A stretch of DNA of 64,000 nucleotides. Source: Paraglaciecola polaris LMG 21857. Lineage in GTDB: Bacteria; Pseudomonadota; Gammaproteobacteria; Enterobacterales; Alteromonadaceae. The stretch covers positions 19,591-83,590 of the forward strand of contig NZ_BAER01000138.1 of assembly GCF_000315055.1 (NCBI RefSeq), given 5' to 3'. The translations under genes and the position numbers were made by a program. The first letter of the stretch is position 1; every line of letters starts with the position of its first letter. The notes beneath the pieces were generated by a model. The model saw only the letters and a program-made list of their open reading frames with translations, was not told where the DNA came from and made no database searches. Below are positions 63,047-64,000 of this stretch, in pieces.

Positions 63047-64000
63047 TTAATGCCCTTCGAGTAGGTAGCGCTCAGCCCGCTCGACACGTCTGGGTTTACC
63101 GCTAATGACCAGTACATCTCCGACTTTTAATATCGTATCGACTGGTGGGTTTTCTAATTCTATGTTGTCCCGGCGCAAACCTTTTATCTTAACGCCAGAG
63201 CGAACAATATCTAACTCCGTTAATGATTTACCCGCGGCAAAAGCATTCGCAGCAACGACAACCGCGTGCATAAACTCGAGCTTGTCTTGTTTGGCATAAC
63301 TTAATTCCGTCGTTTCTCCTGGAAAAAAGCCATGCATATTACCGTAATGCCCTTTACGTTCTTTTCGCACGCGTTTCAAAATACGTGACATAGGAATGCC
63401 GGATAGATGCAACACCTGAGAAACCAACATTAAACTGCCTTCGAGAATTTCAGGTACCACCTGACTCGCCCCGGCGGCATAAAGCTCACTCATACGGTAA
63501 TCTTTACGGGTGCGAACCACTATGGGTAGTTCTGGGTACAAACTCGAAATTAAACGGATCACCGCCATAGCTTTATTGTGCTCGTCGAACGTAATTAGAA
63601 CTAACTTCGCTCTTTCTATGCCAACTGCTTTTAAAATGTCCTTTTGTCTTACGTCGCCAAAGTACACTGGTTGACCGGCGCTTTGACTTTCTTGCACGCG
63701 CACCGGATCCGCATCAACCACTAAATACGGAATTGCTTCACTCTTCAATAAACGACTTACGGACTGACCCACTCGACCAAAACCCATAATAATCACATGG
63801 TCATGCATCAGTTCATGTTTAGCCGTTACTGCATCGTTTGCTTCGAATTGCGCAGGGGGTGCATTCACTATACGCCGCGCGAAGTCAGAACTTTTTGTCA
63901 CCAGCCAGGGCGTCATCGCCATGCTCAATATACCAATACTTAAAATCAGTGAACCAACCTGAGTAGACAGTATGTCGTGATCGACCGCTAACGCCGCGAT
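63047..64000 (-). CDS. Kef/CPA2-type antiporter C-terminal part with TrkA domains, 5' end cut by window edge
   Basis: The frame is open to base 64000, and the last visible residues upstream (LSTQVGSLILSIGILSMAMT) are a membrane helix, so the CPA2 transport domain continues outside the window. The cytosolic part has a TrkA-N/RCK domain (HVIIMGFGRVGQSVSRLLKS with the GxGxxG nucleotide loop, VDADPVRVQES, YFGDVRQKDIL) and a TrkA-C domain (about the last 80 residues, with GLRRDNIELENPP and LKVGDVLVISGK). Typical of monovalent cation:proton antiporters of the YbaL/KefB type, which are gated by NAD(H) or glutathione adducts. Ion and ligand not determined. Confidence 0.9.
   Translation of the reverse strand: MAALAVDHDILSTQVGSLILSIGILSMAMTPWLVTKSSDFARRIVNAPPAQFEANDAVTAKHELMHDHVIIMGFGRVGQSVSRLLKSEAIPYLVVDADPVRVQESQSAGQPVYFGDVRQKDILKAVGIERAKLVLITFDEHNKAMAVIRLISSLYPELPIVVRTRKDYRMSELYAAGASQVVPEILEGSLMLVSQVLHLSGIPMSRILKRVRKERKGHYGNMHGFFPGETTELSYAKQDKLEFMHAVVVAANAFAAGKSLTELDIVRSGVKIKGLRRDNIELENPPVDTILKVGDVLVISGKPRRVERAERYLLEGH

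Noticed and set aside
1..64000. tRNA, rRNA, CRISPR, insertion sequence or prophage
   Set aside because: No cloverleaf-type TTCGAAT context outside genes, no spaced repeats, and no transposase, integrase or phage gene was found on reading through.

Overview
The window looks like a chromosomal segment of a marine gammaproteobacterium of the Alteromonadales, probably near Glaciecola/Paraglaciecola/Pseudoalteromonas. This is an inference from PomA/PomB sodium-type flagellar stators, the xseB-ispA-dxs and nrdR-ribD-ribE-ribBA-ribH-nusB-thiL-pgpA gene orders, close matches to E. coli-type GlyA, EttA, ProS, AcnA and RadA, and moderate G+C. I see no rRNA, tRNA, CRISPR array, insertion sequence or prophage. 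Both ends cut through genes: pomB at the left and a Kef-type antiporter at the right.

Layout. 1-1.2 kb: pomAB on the minus strand with a good sigma-28 (FliA)-like promoter. 1.5-4.6 kb: xseB-ispA-dxs. 4.6-11.4 kb, minus strand: a YaiI-family gene and the riboflavin/thiamine/NusB block, which is split by a strong terminator and a new promoter between ribBA and ribH. 11.5-20.0 kb, minus strand: an eight-gene surface-fibre locus. 20.3-24.3 kb: glyA, a Gfo/Idh/MocA oxidoreductase and an exported M20 peptidase. 24.5-30.1 kb: ettA and a large hybrid sensor kinase. 30.1-34.8 kb: cyoABCDE, the cytochrome bo3 ubiquinol oxidase. 35-41 kb: a small membrane protein, an exported M20 amidohydrolase behind a Fur-box-like site, a TetR regulator, an Nramp-like protein without the canonical metal ligands, a GFA protein and a double PRC-barrel protein. 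41-44 kb: acnA and an entericidin-like lipoprotein. 44.6-48.3 kb, minus strand: a YfiR/YfiN-like c-di-GMP operon whose outer-membrane gene carries a frameshift. 48.4-64 kb: radA, a double-PilZ protein, serB, trmO, proS, a metallo-beta-lactamase-fold enzyme, a patatin, a solute-binding-like protein, a YehS family protein, an AraC regulator, a carboxyltransferase and the Kef-type antiporter.

The most interesting part is 11.5-20.0 kb. In transcription order it encodes three FlgO-domain lipoproteins, two DUF4402-like pilin subunits, a PapD-like chaperone, a 1027-residue usher-like porin ending in a SPOR-like domain, and a SPOR-domain lipoprotein. Chaperone-usher assembly is thus combined with FlgO-like proteins known from the Vibrio flagellar outer-membrane apparatus and with peptidoglycan-binding-type domains. 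The third FlgO-like lipoprotein and the terminal SPOR lipoprotein share an N-terminal module, and the usher and SPOR lipoprotein share the same Cys-x9-Cys C-terminal pattern. This suggests a cell-wall-anchored secretion platform for a surface fibre. I do not recognise it as a described system.

A second theme is c-di-GMP: a periplasm-sensing GGDEF-EAL protein with a YfiR partner lies about 3 kb from an 840-residue protein with two PilZ domains.
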